Source: Arenimonas sp. SCN 70-307 (GTDB lineage: Bacteria > Pseudomonadota > Gammaproteobacteria > Xanthomonadales > Xanthomonadaceae). Taken from it: a stretch of DNA of 64,000 nucleotides. Of the stretch, positions 1-8,025 are shown in pieces. The position numbers were made by a program, and so were the translations under genes. The stretch lies in NCBI RefSeq assembly GCF_001724815.1, contig NZ_MEDO01000001.1:150170-214169 (forward strand), written 5' to 3'. The notes below the pieces were generated by a model. It ran no database searches, was not told the origin of the DNA, and worked only from the letters and a program-made list of their open reading frames with translations. The stretch's first letter is position 1. Each line of letters starts with the position of its first letter.

Positions 1-232
1 CGGCCAGGGCGCCGACCGCCAGGCGCCCGGCAAAGCCCAGAACCAGGTACGCGGCGGGGAAGTGCGGTCGCCGGCACATGACGCCCAGCAGCATTGCGCT
101 GGCGACCCAGGCACTGGCCACGTTGCCCGGCTGGCGGGTAAGGGCCACGGCGAGCACGCCCAGTGCGACATAGGCCAGGCCCGTGCCCAACAACCACGGC
201 AGCTCGCGAAGGAGCCTTGCTGCTAAGGCCAT
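1..232 (-). CDS. MASE1-type membrane sensor protein, N-terminus only
   Basis: Reading the minus strand from an ATG at 232 gives an uninterrupted frame that runs off the window edge. The visible 77 residues are strongly hydrophobic. They start MALAARLLRELPWLLGTG, and later come the segments GNVASAWVASAMLLGV and FPAAYLVLGFAGRLAVGAL. This pattern of two helices, a short polar turn and further helices matches the start of MASE1 sensor domains, which usually precede a histidine kinase, GGDEF or EAL output domain. The output domain lies outside the window, so the function cannot be named further. Confidence 0.55.
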   Translation of the reverse strand, partial: MALAARLLRELPWLLGTGLAYVALGVLAVALTRQPGNVASAWVASAMLLGVMCRRPHFPAAYLVLGFAGRLAVGALA

Positions 233-280
233 CCACTCGTCCCCGAATCACCTCAGGGGCGAATGTAGCCAGTTGGGCCG

Positions 281-306
281 CGCTTGACCATGTCGCGGGT
301 CAAGCG
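281..306. other. Short intergenic hairpin
   Basis: A perfect 9-bp inverted repeat (CGCTTGACC at 281-289, GGTCAAGCG at 298-306) with an 8-base loop lies just beyond the stop of the secreted-protein gene ending at 324. There is no T-run after the stem on the minus strand, so a Rho-independent terminator is only a possibility. Confidence 0.3.
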
Positions 307-323
307 GGCCTCATTGGACTGCC

Positions 324-1364
324 TCAGTCGGCCGCCGGCGCTTCAACTGCGTCCACCACCGGCACCACGCCGTCGTCCTTCATGTTGCCGCCGTCGAGGC
401 CGGCCTTGCGCACTTCCTCGGCGGCGCGGGCGGCCACGAGGGCTTCGCCGGTGACCACTTCGTCGGCCGGGATCGACACCAGGGTGTCGTCGCGCGTCCA
501 GAGCAGGGCGCGGCCTTCCTCGTGCGAGACCAGCACGGCCTCGAACTCATCGAAGCCCTGCGTGCTGAGGGTGCCGATGGCGGCGTCACGCGGAACCTTC
601 GGCAGGTCGCGGTCCGACGTGGCCAGTGCGAAGGCCTCGGCCACGGCGAGGTCGACCACCGCGCGCAGGCGGGCGTGGTCGTCGGCGGCCCAGGCCTGCA
701 GCGGGTCTTCGCCCTCGGCGAAGTCGGCCGGGGTGGTGAAGACGGTCACGTCGCGGCGCGCCACGCGGCGGCTGCGGTCGTGCTTGCCCTCGCGCAGCTC
801 GATGTCCAGCGACAGGCGCAGCTGGCGCAGGCTGGGGTCGAAAATCAGCGGCATGTTGATGATTTCCTTGGCCGCGCTGCCATTGCCCACCAGCACGAAG
901 CGCTCGGCGTTGCGGGCGGCCTTCAGGCGCATCAGCAGCTTCGGGTCGGGGCGGGATTCGGCGAAGTAGGCGAGGGCGGTCTGGTTCATTTCCTGCCCGG
1001 CGAGGGCCTGGCCGATGCTCTTGCGCAGCAGGGCCTGCAGGGCCTGTTCGTCCAGGTTCTCGGTCAGGGGCTTGACCCGCTCGTCGGTGCGCTTCTGGGC
1101 GTCGATGGCGGCCTGGTGGCGCACGGCGGCCATGCCGATGGCGCCGCCGATGGCCATGGAGATCGGGTCCACGCCGGCAATCACCGGCTGGTAGGCGACC
1201 TGCGGCGTCTCGACGTAGAACTCGGAGCCCTTTTCGGCCTGCATTACGTGGAATTCCGGCAGGTCGTCGGTGACCAGCACGACGGTGGGCGCGTTGGCGT
1301 TGGCCAGCGCGGAGGCGAAAGCAAGCGTGCCGGCCAGGCCGGCGATCAGGCGGTTCTTCTTCAT
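324..1364 (-). CDS. Secreted protein of unknown function, paralogue A
   Basis: 346 residues with a clear Sec signal peptide (MKKNRLIAGLAGTLAFASALANA). The mature protein begins PTVVLVTDDLPEFHVMQ. I do not recognise a named domain. It is clearly paralogous to the gene at 2198-3133. Shared blocks include the post-signal VVLVTxDL motif, a central LRQLRLSLDIELREGK segment followed by DRSRRVA(R/K)RD, and a C-terminal block EGRALLWTRDDTLVSIPA. A short glycine/alanine-rich stretch (AIGGAIGMAA) may touch the membrane. It extends about 30 residues beyond its paralogue at the C-terminus. It is divergent from the gene at 1504 across a palindrome. Confidence 0.8.
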   Translation of the reverse strand: MKKNRLIAGLAGTLAFASALANANAPTVVLVTDDLPEFHVMQAEKGSEFYVETPQVAYQPVIAGVDPISMAIGGAIGMAAVRHQAAIDAQKRTDERVKPLTENLDEQALQALLRKSIGQALAGQEMNQTALAYFAESRPDPKLLMRLKAARNAERFVLVGNGSAAKEIINMPLIFDPSLRQLRLSLDIELREGKHDRSRRVARRDVTVFTTPADFAEGEDPLQAWAADDHARLRAVVDLAVAEAFALATSDRDLPKVPRDAAIGTLSTQGFDEFEAVLVSHEEGRALLWTRDDTLVSIPADEVVTGEALVAARAAEEVRKAGLDGGNMKDDGVVPVVDAVEAPAAD

Positions 1365-1436
1365 GTGTCTCCCCAGTGAAGCGGGGAGGGTAGCAGGCGC
1401 GCCGGGTCGCCCGCCCGCGAATTTGTCGCAGGAATG

Positions 1437-1483
1437 CCTGGGGTCGGAGGTAATTTGCTTCGCAAATTACCTCCGACCCCAGG
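1437..1483. repeat. Perfect 22-bp palindrome, GGGGTC/GACCCC type
   Basis: Two 22-base arms (1437-1458 and 1462-1483) are exact reverse complements with a 3-base loop (TTC). The arms start CCTGGGGTCGGAGG and end CCTCCGACCCCAGG. The element lies between divergent genes, 20 bases before the ATG at 1504. It shares the GGGGTC/GACCCC ends with the palindromes at 3705-3792 and 63841-63903. It is probably a member of a dispersed REP-like family, and it could also fold in the leader of the downstream gene. Confidence 0.8.
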
Positions 1484-1503
1484 CCTTGGCTAAACTCGCG
1501 CCC

Positions 1504-2154
1504 ATGGACGAGACCCCCCGCGTCGACGACCTCCCGGGCAGCTTCGGCTACGGCGCCGGTGTGCTCTACGGCCTGCCGCAGCCGCCACGCTGGATGGGCG
1601 AGGTGCAGCCCGACCTGCACAAGGTGCTGCTGTTGATGTCGGGCGGCGAGATGCTCTACGGCCACCTCACGGGCCTGGACTGGGAAGGCGGCAACGTCAT
1701 CCTGCGGGTGGGCGAGGAAACCCTGTCCAACCCCATCGGCGACCTGCGCGGCATCCTGCTCAGCGGCCGCGAGAAGCTGGGCCGCCCGCCCATCGCCCCC
1801 ACCGGCACCATCACCAGCACGCTGCGTTACCGCGATGGCGGCGACTGGATGCTGCAGGCCCACGCCGTGCACGTGGACCTGTTCGGCGCCGGCTTCTTCA
1901 CCCTGGCCGACGGCCTGCTGCACGCCGTGTTCGTGCCCTGGCGCTCGCTGGCCGAGAACGAGCTGACCCTGCAGTCGGGGCTCTCGGACCACCAGCGCGC
2001 CCGCATCCAGCGCGAAGTGGCCTTCCGCCGCGGCGCCGACATCGACCGCCTGCAGGGCGCCAGCCTGGACCGGGTGCCCGGCCAGAGCCGGGACGACGCC
2101 GACATCCGCCGCAGCGCCTTCGCCAAGGCCTTCTGCAAGGCCTTGGGCGGCTAG
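1504..2154 (+). CDS. Conserved hypothetical cytoplasmic protein
   Basis: 216 residues starting MDETPRVDDLPGSFGYGAG, with no signal peptide or membrane helix. The N-terminal half has the feel of a small beta-barrel (GGEMLYGHLTGLDWEGGNVILRV), and the C-terminal half is charged (SDHQRARIQREVAFRRGADIDR). I recognise no catalytic motif and assign no function. The ATG at 1504 is preferred because it follows the palindrome at 1437-1483 and coding bias begins there, although no strong Shine-Dalgarno is visible. It sits between two paralogous secreted-protein genes on the opposite strand. Confidence 0.7.
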   Translation: MDETPRVDDLPGSFGYGAGVLYGLPQPPRWMGEVQPDLHKVLLLMSGGEMLYGHLTGLDWEGGNVILRVGEETLSNPIGDLRGILLSGREKLGRPPIAPTGTITSTLRYRDGGDWMLQAHAVHVDLFGAGFFTLADGLLHAVFVPWRSLAENELTLQSGLSDHQRARIQREVAFRRGADIDRLQGASLDRVPGQSRDDADIRRSAFAKAFCKALGG

Positions 2155-2197
2155 GGGCGGCGGCCAGCTAAAGCCCTGACCGGCCTGGCCGCAGGGC

Positions 2198-3133
2198 TCA
2201 GGGCGCGACGGATTCGCGCGCCGCGTCGAGCTCGGCGCCCGTGATCACCCGCTCGGCGGGTACCGACACCAGGCTTTCACCACGGGTCCAGATCAGCGCC
2301 CGGCCCTCGGTGTGTTCGAGCAGCACGCCGTTGAACTCGGACAGGCCGGCCGCGCCCATCGCGCCAATGCGGTCGTCGCGCGAGACATCCGGGAATTCCC
2401 GGTCGGAAATCGCCAGGGAAATCGCTTCGCGGAAGGCATCGCCGACCTCCTTGCGCAACGCGGCGTGCTCGTCGCTGGCCAGCGCCTCGAGCAGCTGGCC
2501 CTCGTCTTCCAGCGCGCTCGGCGTGGAGAAGTAGACGATGTCGCGCTTGGCGACGCGGCGGCTACGGTCGGGCTTGCCCTCGCGAACCTCGATGTCGACG
2601 GACAGGCGGAGCTGGCGCAGGTGCGGCGGCATGGCCAGGGGCATCATCATGACGCCGTTGGCGAAGCGGCCGTTCTCGACGAAGACGAACCGGGACGCCT
2701 CGCGGGGCACCTTCATGCGCTTGAGCATCCTTTCGTCGGCCTTGGACTCGGCGAAGAAGGCGAGCGAGCGCACGTCCATTTCGTTCTCGGCGAGGGCCTC
2801 GTTGATCGCGAGCCGCACGATGGAGCGAAGGCCCTTGTCGCCCAGGGTTTCGGTGAGCGGCAGAAGCGTTTCGTTGTGCTTCTTCTGGGCAACGATCGCG
2901 AGGTGCTGCTCGCCGATGGCCGTGCCGATCGCGACGCCCAGCATGCTCGCGGTGTCGCTGTAATAGGGCTGGTAGAAGGACCGGGAATACGAGTAGCTGC
3001 CTTGCACCCGGTGCAGCGTGGCCAGGTCCTGGGTGACCAGCACGACAGTGGGTTCGGCGGCCTGCGAGCCGGGAGCGGCCGCGGACAGCAGGAGGGCAAG
3101 CGTGGCAAGCAGCGTGGCGGGCGATCGGCTCAT
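2198..3133 (-). CDS. Secreted protein of unknown function, paralogue B
   Basis: 311 residues with a Sec signal peptide (MSRSPATLLATLALLLSAAAPGSQA) followed by EPTVVLVTQDLATLHRVQG. It aligns along most of its length with the product of 324-1364. Shared features are the PTVVLVTxDL start, a central LRQLRLSVDIEVREGK block with DRSRRVAKRD, and a C-terminal EGRALIWTRGESLVSVPAERVITG. The two are therefore an ancient local duplication, now separated by an unrelated gene on the other strand. No enzyme motif is seen. It is transcribed divergently from icmF, with about 118 bases between the starts. Confidence 0.8.
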   Translation of the reverse strand: MSRSPATLLATLALLLSAAAPGSQAAEPTVVLVTQDLATLHRVQGSYSYSRSFYQPYYSDTASMLGVAIGTAIGEQHLAIVAQKKHNETLLPLTETLGDKGLRSIVRLAINEALAENEMDVRSLAFFAESKADERMLKRMKVPREASRFVFVENGRFANGVMMMPLAMPPHLRQLRLSVDIEVREGKPDRSRRVAKRDIVYFSTPSALEDEGQLLEALASDEHAALRKEVGDAFREAISLAISDREFPDVSRDDRIGAMGAAGLSEFNGVLLEHTEGRALIWTRGESLVSVPAERVITGAELDAARESVAP

Positions 3134-3704
3134 TTCGGGGTCCTGTTTGGAGGCCGCGGGATGGTAGCAGAGGGGCCGGCGGCCCGGTTCACGGTGGCGG
3201 GAAGGGCGTTACAATCGGGCGATTCCGCCTTTTGCTCCCGTGAGACCGCCCATGAGCACGCCCGCCAGCCAGCTTCCCGACCGCGACCCCGAGCGCAGCC
3301 CGCTGCGCTTCGTCACCGCCGCCAGCCTGTTCGACGGCCACGACGCGGCCATCAACATCATGCGCCGGCTGATCCAGGCGCAGGGCGTGGAGGTGGTGCA
3401 CCTGGGCCACAACCGCAGCGTCGAGGACGTGGTGCGCGCCGCGCTGCAGGAGGATGCCGACGGCATCGCCCTGTCGAGCTACCAGGGCGGCCACATGGAG
3501 TACTTCAAGTACATGGTGGACATGCTGCGCGAGCGCGGCGCGGGCCACATCCGGGTGTTCGGCGGCGGCGGCGGCACCATCACCCCGGAGGAGATCAAGG
3601 AACTGCAGGCCTACGGCGTGGAGCGCATCTACCACCCGAACGACGGCATGCAGATGGGCCTGGTGGCCATGATCGAAGACCTCGTGCGCCGCACCCGTGA
3701 GGCA

Positions 3705-3792
3705 AAAGAACGGGGTCAGGTTCACTTTTCCCCCGAAGCGGGTGGCAAGGGCAAGAAGGCGGCGGGGAAAAGTGAACCTGACCCCGTTCTTT
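3705..3792. repeat. 29-bp-arm palindrome inside icmF, GGGGTC/GACCCC type
   Basis: The arms 3705-3733 and 3764-3792 are exact 29-base reverse complements, with a 30-base loop. The arm core GGGGTCAGGTTCACTTTT is shared with the palindrome at 63841-63903. The element lies within the icmF reading frame and is translated as an added linker of roughly 29 residues (starting [13 protein letters not shown]) that normal IcmF proteins do not have. It is best read as a REP/MITE-like mobile palindrome that inserted in frame. Confidence 0.85.
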
Positions 3793-6734
3793 CCCGCGAG
3801 ATTGCAGTGGGCAAGGTGCTCACCGCCATCGAACAAGGCCACTACGACGAAGCCCAGCTCGCCACCCTGCGCAAGGAATGGCAGCTCGCCGGCGGCAAGA
3901 CCCCGGTGGTGGGCCTGACCGGCACCGGCGGCGCCGGCAAGTCGTCCGTCACCGACGAGCTGATGAACCGCTTCCTGCAGCATTTCCCGGAAATGCGTAT
4001 CGCGGTGATTTCCGTCGACCCCACCCGTCGCCGCACCGGCGGCGCGCTGCTGGGCGACCGCATCCGCATGAACAGCCTGCGCAGCCCGCGCGTGTTCATG
4101 CGCTCGATGGCCACCCGCCGCCAGCACGTGGCCACCAACGCCGTACTCAAGGACTGCGTGGCCTTCCTGCGCGCCCAGGGCTTCGACCTGGTGATGGTGG
4201 AAACCGCCGGCATCGGCCAGAGCGACTCGGAGATCGTCGACCTGGTCGACTTCCCGGTGTACGTGATGACCAGCGACTTCGGCGCGCCGAGCCAGCTCGA
4301 GAAGATCGACATGCTCGACTTCGCCGAGCTGGTGGTGCTCAACAAGTTCGACAAGCGCGGCGCCGAAGACGCCCTGCGCGACGTGCGCAAGCAGTGGAAG
4401 CGCAACCGCACCGCCTTCAAGCTGGCCGACGAGGACGTGCCGGTCTACCCGACCATCGCCAGCCAGTTCAACGACCCGGGCGTGACCTGGATGTTCGCCA
4501 ACCTCTGCCGCCTGCTGCGGGAGAAGGGCAAGGCGAACTTCGAGCCCAAGGTGGACACCACGCTGCGCGAGCCGCGCGCCACGGTGCTCATCCCCGGCAA
4601 CCGCACCCGCTACCTGGCCGAGATCGCCGAGGCCGGCCGCCAGGCCAACGCGAAGATCGAGCGCCAGTCCGAGGCCGCCGAACGCGCCCAGCACTACTAC
4701 GAAGCCCTGCGCGAGCTGGGCGACCCGAGCCTGCCCAAGCCGCTGGAGCTGTACGACCCGCACCACCTGATCGTGCCCGCGCCCGGCACCGGCGCCGCGC
4801 TCAAGGAGTCCGGCCCCGCCTGGCCCGAGTGCGGCGAGCGCCGCCAGGGCCTGCCCGACCGCCGCAAGATGGTGTTCCAGTGGGAGCGCCGCCAAGGCGC
4901 CAGCACCGGCGACAACGCCGGCGGCCCGGTGGCCACGGTGGACCGCAGCCTCGTCACCCTGCGCCAGCGCTACAACGACGCGGTGAAGGCGCTGAGCGCC
5001 GAGTCCATCGGCCTGCTGCGCGAGTGGCCCGAGCGCCTGAAGGCCATCACCGACGAGGTGAACGAGTACACCGTGCGCGGCAAGGTGATCCGCGTCGAGA
5101 ACTACCGCGAGAGCCTGAGCCACCAGAAGATCCCCAAGATCGCCGCGCCGCACTGGCGCAGCTGGGGCGAGCTGCTGGTCTTCCTGGGCAAGGAAAACCT
5201 GCCGGGCCACTACCCCTACACCGGCGGCGTGTATCCGTACCGCCGCACCGGCGAGGACCCCATCCGCATGTTCGCGGGCGAGGGCACGCCCGAGCGCACC
5301 AACCGCCGCTTCCACTACCTGAGCGTGGGCCAGCCGGCCGCACGACTGTCCACGGCCTTCGACAGCGTCACGCTCTACGGCGAGGACCCGGCCGAGCGCC
5401 CGGACATCTACGGCAAGATCGGCAACTCGGGCGTGTCCATCGCCACGCTCGACGACATGAAGAAGCTGTATTCCGGCTTCGACCTGTGCGCACCGACCAC
5501 CAGCGTGAGCATGACCATCAACGGCCCGGCGCCGATGATCCTGGCGATGTTCATGAACACCGCCATCGATCAGCAGGTGGAGAAGTACCTGCGCGCGGAC
5601 CAGGCGCGCTGGGACGAAGCGCACGCGAATATCGAGAAGTTCTTCGAAGGCAAGCCGCGCCCCGAATACGCCGGCCCGCTGCCCGAAGGCAACGACGGCC
5701 TGGGCCTGGGCCTGCTGGGCGTCACCGGCGACCAGCTGGTGGAGCCCGAGGTGTACGAGCGCATCAAGGCCGAGACCCTGCGCCAGGTGCGCGGCACCGT
5801 GCAGGCCGACATCCTCAAGGAAGACCAGGCGCAGAACACCTGCATCTTCAGCACCGAGTTCGCCCTGCGCATGATGGGCGACATCCAGCAGTACTTCGTC
5901 GACCAGAAGGTGCGTAACTTCTACTCGGTGTCGATTTCGGGCTACCACATCGCCGAGGCCGGCGCGAACCCGATTTCGCAGCTGGCCTTCACGCTCAGCA
6001 ACGGCTTCACGATCGTGGAGTACTACCTGGCGCGCGGAATGCACATCGACGACTTCGCGCCGAACCTGTCGTTCTTCTTCTCCAACGGCATGGACCCGGA
6101 GTACACGGTGATCGGCCGCGTGGCCCGCCGCATCTGGGCCCGGGCGATGCGCGAGCGCTACGGCGCCAACGAGCGCAGCCAGATGCTCAAGTACCACATC
6201 CAGACCTCGGGCCGTTCGCTGCACGCCCAGGAGATCCAGTTCAACGACATCCGCACCACGCTGCAGGCGCTGTACGCGCTGTTCGACAACTGCAACAGCC
6301 TGCACACCAATGCCTACGACGAGGCGATCACCACGCCCACCGAGGAAAGCGTGCGCCGCGCGGTGGCGATCCAGATGATCATCAACAAGGAGCTGGGCCT
6401 CAACTTCAACGAGAACCCCTGGCAGGGCAGCTTCGCCGTGGAGCAGCTCACCGACCTGGTGGAAGAGGCCGTGTACAAGGAGTTCGAGGCCATCAGCGAG
6501 CGCGGCGGCGTGCTGGGCGCCATGGACACCATGTACCAGCGCAGGAAGAAAGCCTGTACTACGAGCACAAGAAGCACGACGGCAGCCTGCCGCTGATCGG
6601 CGTGAACACCTTCCTGCCCAAGGACCACGCCGGCGAAGTGGCCACCGAAATCGAGCTCATCCGCTCCACCGAGCCCGAAAAGGCCCAGCAAATCGCCAAC
6701 GTCAAACTCTTCCAGCAGGCCCGCAACGCCGCTG

Positions 6735-6790
6735 TTCTCCCTCTCCCCCCGGGAGAGGGCCGGGGAGAGGGCACCGGAGAGGGCCCCTCA
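6735..6790. repeat. CCCTCTCCC/GGGAGAGGG repeat inside icmF tail
   Basis: CCCTCTCCC (6739-6747) and GGGAGAGGG (6751-6759) form an inverted repeat with a 3-base loop. It is followed by further GGGGAGAGGGC and GGAGAGGGCCCC copies up to 6786. This is a common dispersed palindrome type in high-GC proteobacteria. In the icmF tail frame it is translated as VLPLPPGEGRGEGTGEG, a low-complexity stretch foreign to the family. Confidence 0.7.
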
Positions 6791-6942
6791 ACTCCCCTGA
6801 GAAATCTTCAGCAAACCGCCCGCGACCGCCAAAACATCTTCACCGCGTTGATGGAGGCAGTGAAGACCCACAGCCTCGGCCAGATCAGCCATGCGCTGTA
6901 TGAGGTGGGTGGGGAGTATCGGCGGAATATGTGAGGGAAGTT

Positions 6943-8025
6943 ATGTCTGATCAGGTTGCGGTGAGTGATGAGATCTCTCCTGCTGAACAACTTGAGGGGC
7001 TGATGCTGGAATCCGGTTGGACTGTCCTAAGAAAGATTGAGCGGCTCAAGGGGCAAACAGGCGGGCATTTTTCAGTTGGATATCTGGCGCGAAATGACGC
7101 TGGTGAGCTGGCCTTCCTGAAGGCACTAGATTTTTCTCAGGCGCTTCAATCTGATGATCTTTTCGCTGCTTTAGACGAGGCAATAGGGTCGTTTCGATTT
7201 GAAATTGAAATGCTGGAGATGTGCGCGGGCCAAGGGATGACGCACGTCGTCCGCGCACTGGATAGCGGTTTCGTTCGGGTGGACGCGGGCCCGCTTGGCC
7301 GAGTGCCATTTTTGCTATTTGAACCTGCGGAGGGTGATGTCCGAAAAGCGATAAGCAGCTTCGGATTTGTGGATAGAAATTGGGCAATTGCGCTGATGCA
7401 TGAAGTGGCGGTTGGTCTCCAGCAACTGCATCTGGCCCAGCTTGCGCACCAAGACCTTAAGCCTTCAAACGTCCTCACATATGAGTCGGGAAAGCAGTTC
7501 AAGATATCTGATCTCGGTTGCGCTTCGCTCAAGGGTCGGGGGTGTCCCCGCGATGGAATGCGCGTGCCTGGCGGCTGGTCCGTTGCGCCGCCGGAGCTCC
7601 AGTACGGGCAGCTTAGTTCGGACTGGTTGGTGCGCAGGGTCGCTGCGGACTTGTATGCGTTGGGGAGCCTAGGTGTTTTTCTCTTCACGGGGCTGAGCAT
7701 GAATGCGGTTGTTCGCCAGCACATTGCGGATGGCAAGGACTGTGTTAGCTGGCTGGGGACCTACAAAGAAGTCTTCCCGTTTGTTCGGGATGCATACGAG
7801 AAGGCGTTCGAGGAGATTGCAGCTTGCTTCTCGGACCCGGTCAGTGCTGATCTTCTATTAATTCTGAAAGAGTTGTGTGAGCCGGATCCTGAGCTTCGTG
7901 GTAGTCCTGCGCACAGGGGAAGTTTGTTTGAGCAGTACTCGGTGCAGCGATATGTATCAAGACTTGCGCTACTCTCTAGGCGAGTTGCATACGCTGAAAG
8001 GAAAATAGTTAGAAATGGCGGCTAG
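6943..8025 (+). CDS. Ser/Thr protein kinase of an acquired two-gene module
   Basis: 360 residues and a Hanks-type kinase fold. Visible elements are the candidate ATP-binding lysine K60 (AFLKALD), a helix-C glutamate near E87 (RFEIEMLE), the catalytic loop H169-Q-D171-L-K173-P-S-N176, the metal-binding D190 in a DLG variant of DFG, APPE at 215-218 and ADLYALG at 235-241. The glycine loop is poor (KGQTGGHFSVGYL), and the loop has HQD rather than HRD. No membrane or extracellular domain follows, so it is likely soluble. Base composition is clearly lower in G+C than the neighbours (for example 27/60 in bases 7141-7200), a sign of transfer. ATG 6943 is chosen for its upstream GAGGGA. The next gene overlaps by 11 bases. 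Confidence 0.85.
   Translation: MSDQVAVSDEISPAEQLEGLMLESGWTVLRKIERLKGQTGGHFSVGYLARNDAGELAFLKALDFSQALQSDDLFAALDEAIGSFRFEIEMLEMCAGQGMTHVVRALDSGFVRVDAGPLGRVPFLLFEPAEGDVRKAISSFGFVDRNWAIALMHEVAVGLQQLHLAQLAHQDLKPSNVLTYESGKQFKISDLGCASLKGRGCPRDGMRVPGGWSVAPPELQYGQLSSDWLVRRVAADLYALGSLGVFLFTGLSMNAVVRQHIADGKDCVSWLGTYKEVFPFVRDAYEKAFEEIAACFSDPVSADLLLILKELCEPDPELRGSPAHRGSLFEQYSVQRYVSRLALLSRRVAYAERKIVRNGG

Larger units (their letters stand above)
3252..6934 (+). pseudogene. icmF: Fused isobutyryl-CoA mutase icmF, frameshifted and carrying two repeat insertions
   Basis: IcmF interconverts isobutyryl-CoA and n-butyryl-CoA using adenosylcobalamin, with a built-in G-protein chaperone. Domain order here is a B12-binding domain (about residues 20-148, base-off motif D28-G-H30), a MeaI-like GTPase (P-loop GTGGAGKSS at 224-232), a linker, and the mutase TIM barrel (from about 560). 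Two features break the pattern. A perfect palindrome at 3705-3792 is translated in frame as an extra ~29 residues between the B12 and GTPase domains. Near 6540, after MDTMYQR, the sequence is about 10 bases shorter than the family pattern (QRxKIQEESLYY), so the frame shifts. The first frame ends at 6596, and the true C-terminus ([13 protein letters not shown] to GGEYRRNM) continues in another frame to 6934. A second repeat (6739-6790) is translated inside this tail. It is a pseudogene unless the frameshift is an assembly error. Confidence 0.88.

Noticed and set aside
3189..6305. Long open frame on the strand opposite icmF
   Set aside because: It is a GC-rich shadow of icmF with low-complexity sequence and no recognisable domain. 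The forward frame has clear IcmF domains.
6931..6942. Alternative GTG start for the kinase
   Set aside because: It overlaps the icmF stop and lacks a ribosome site. The ATG at 6943 follows GAGGGA.
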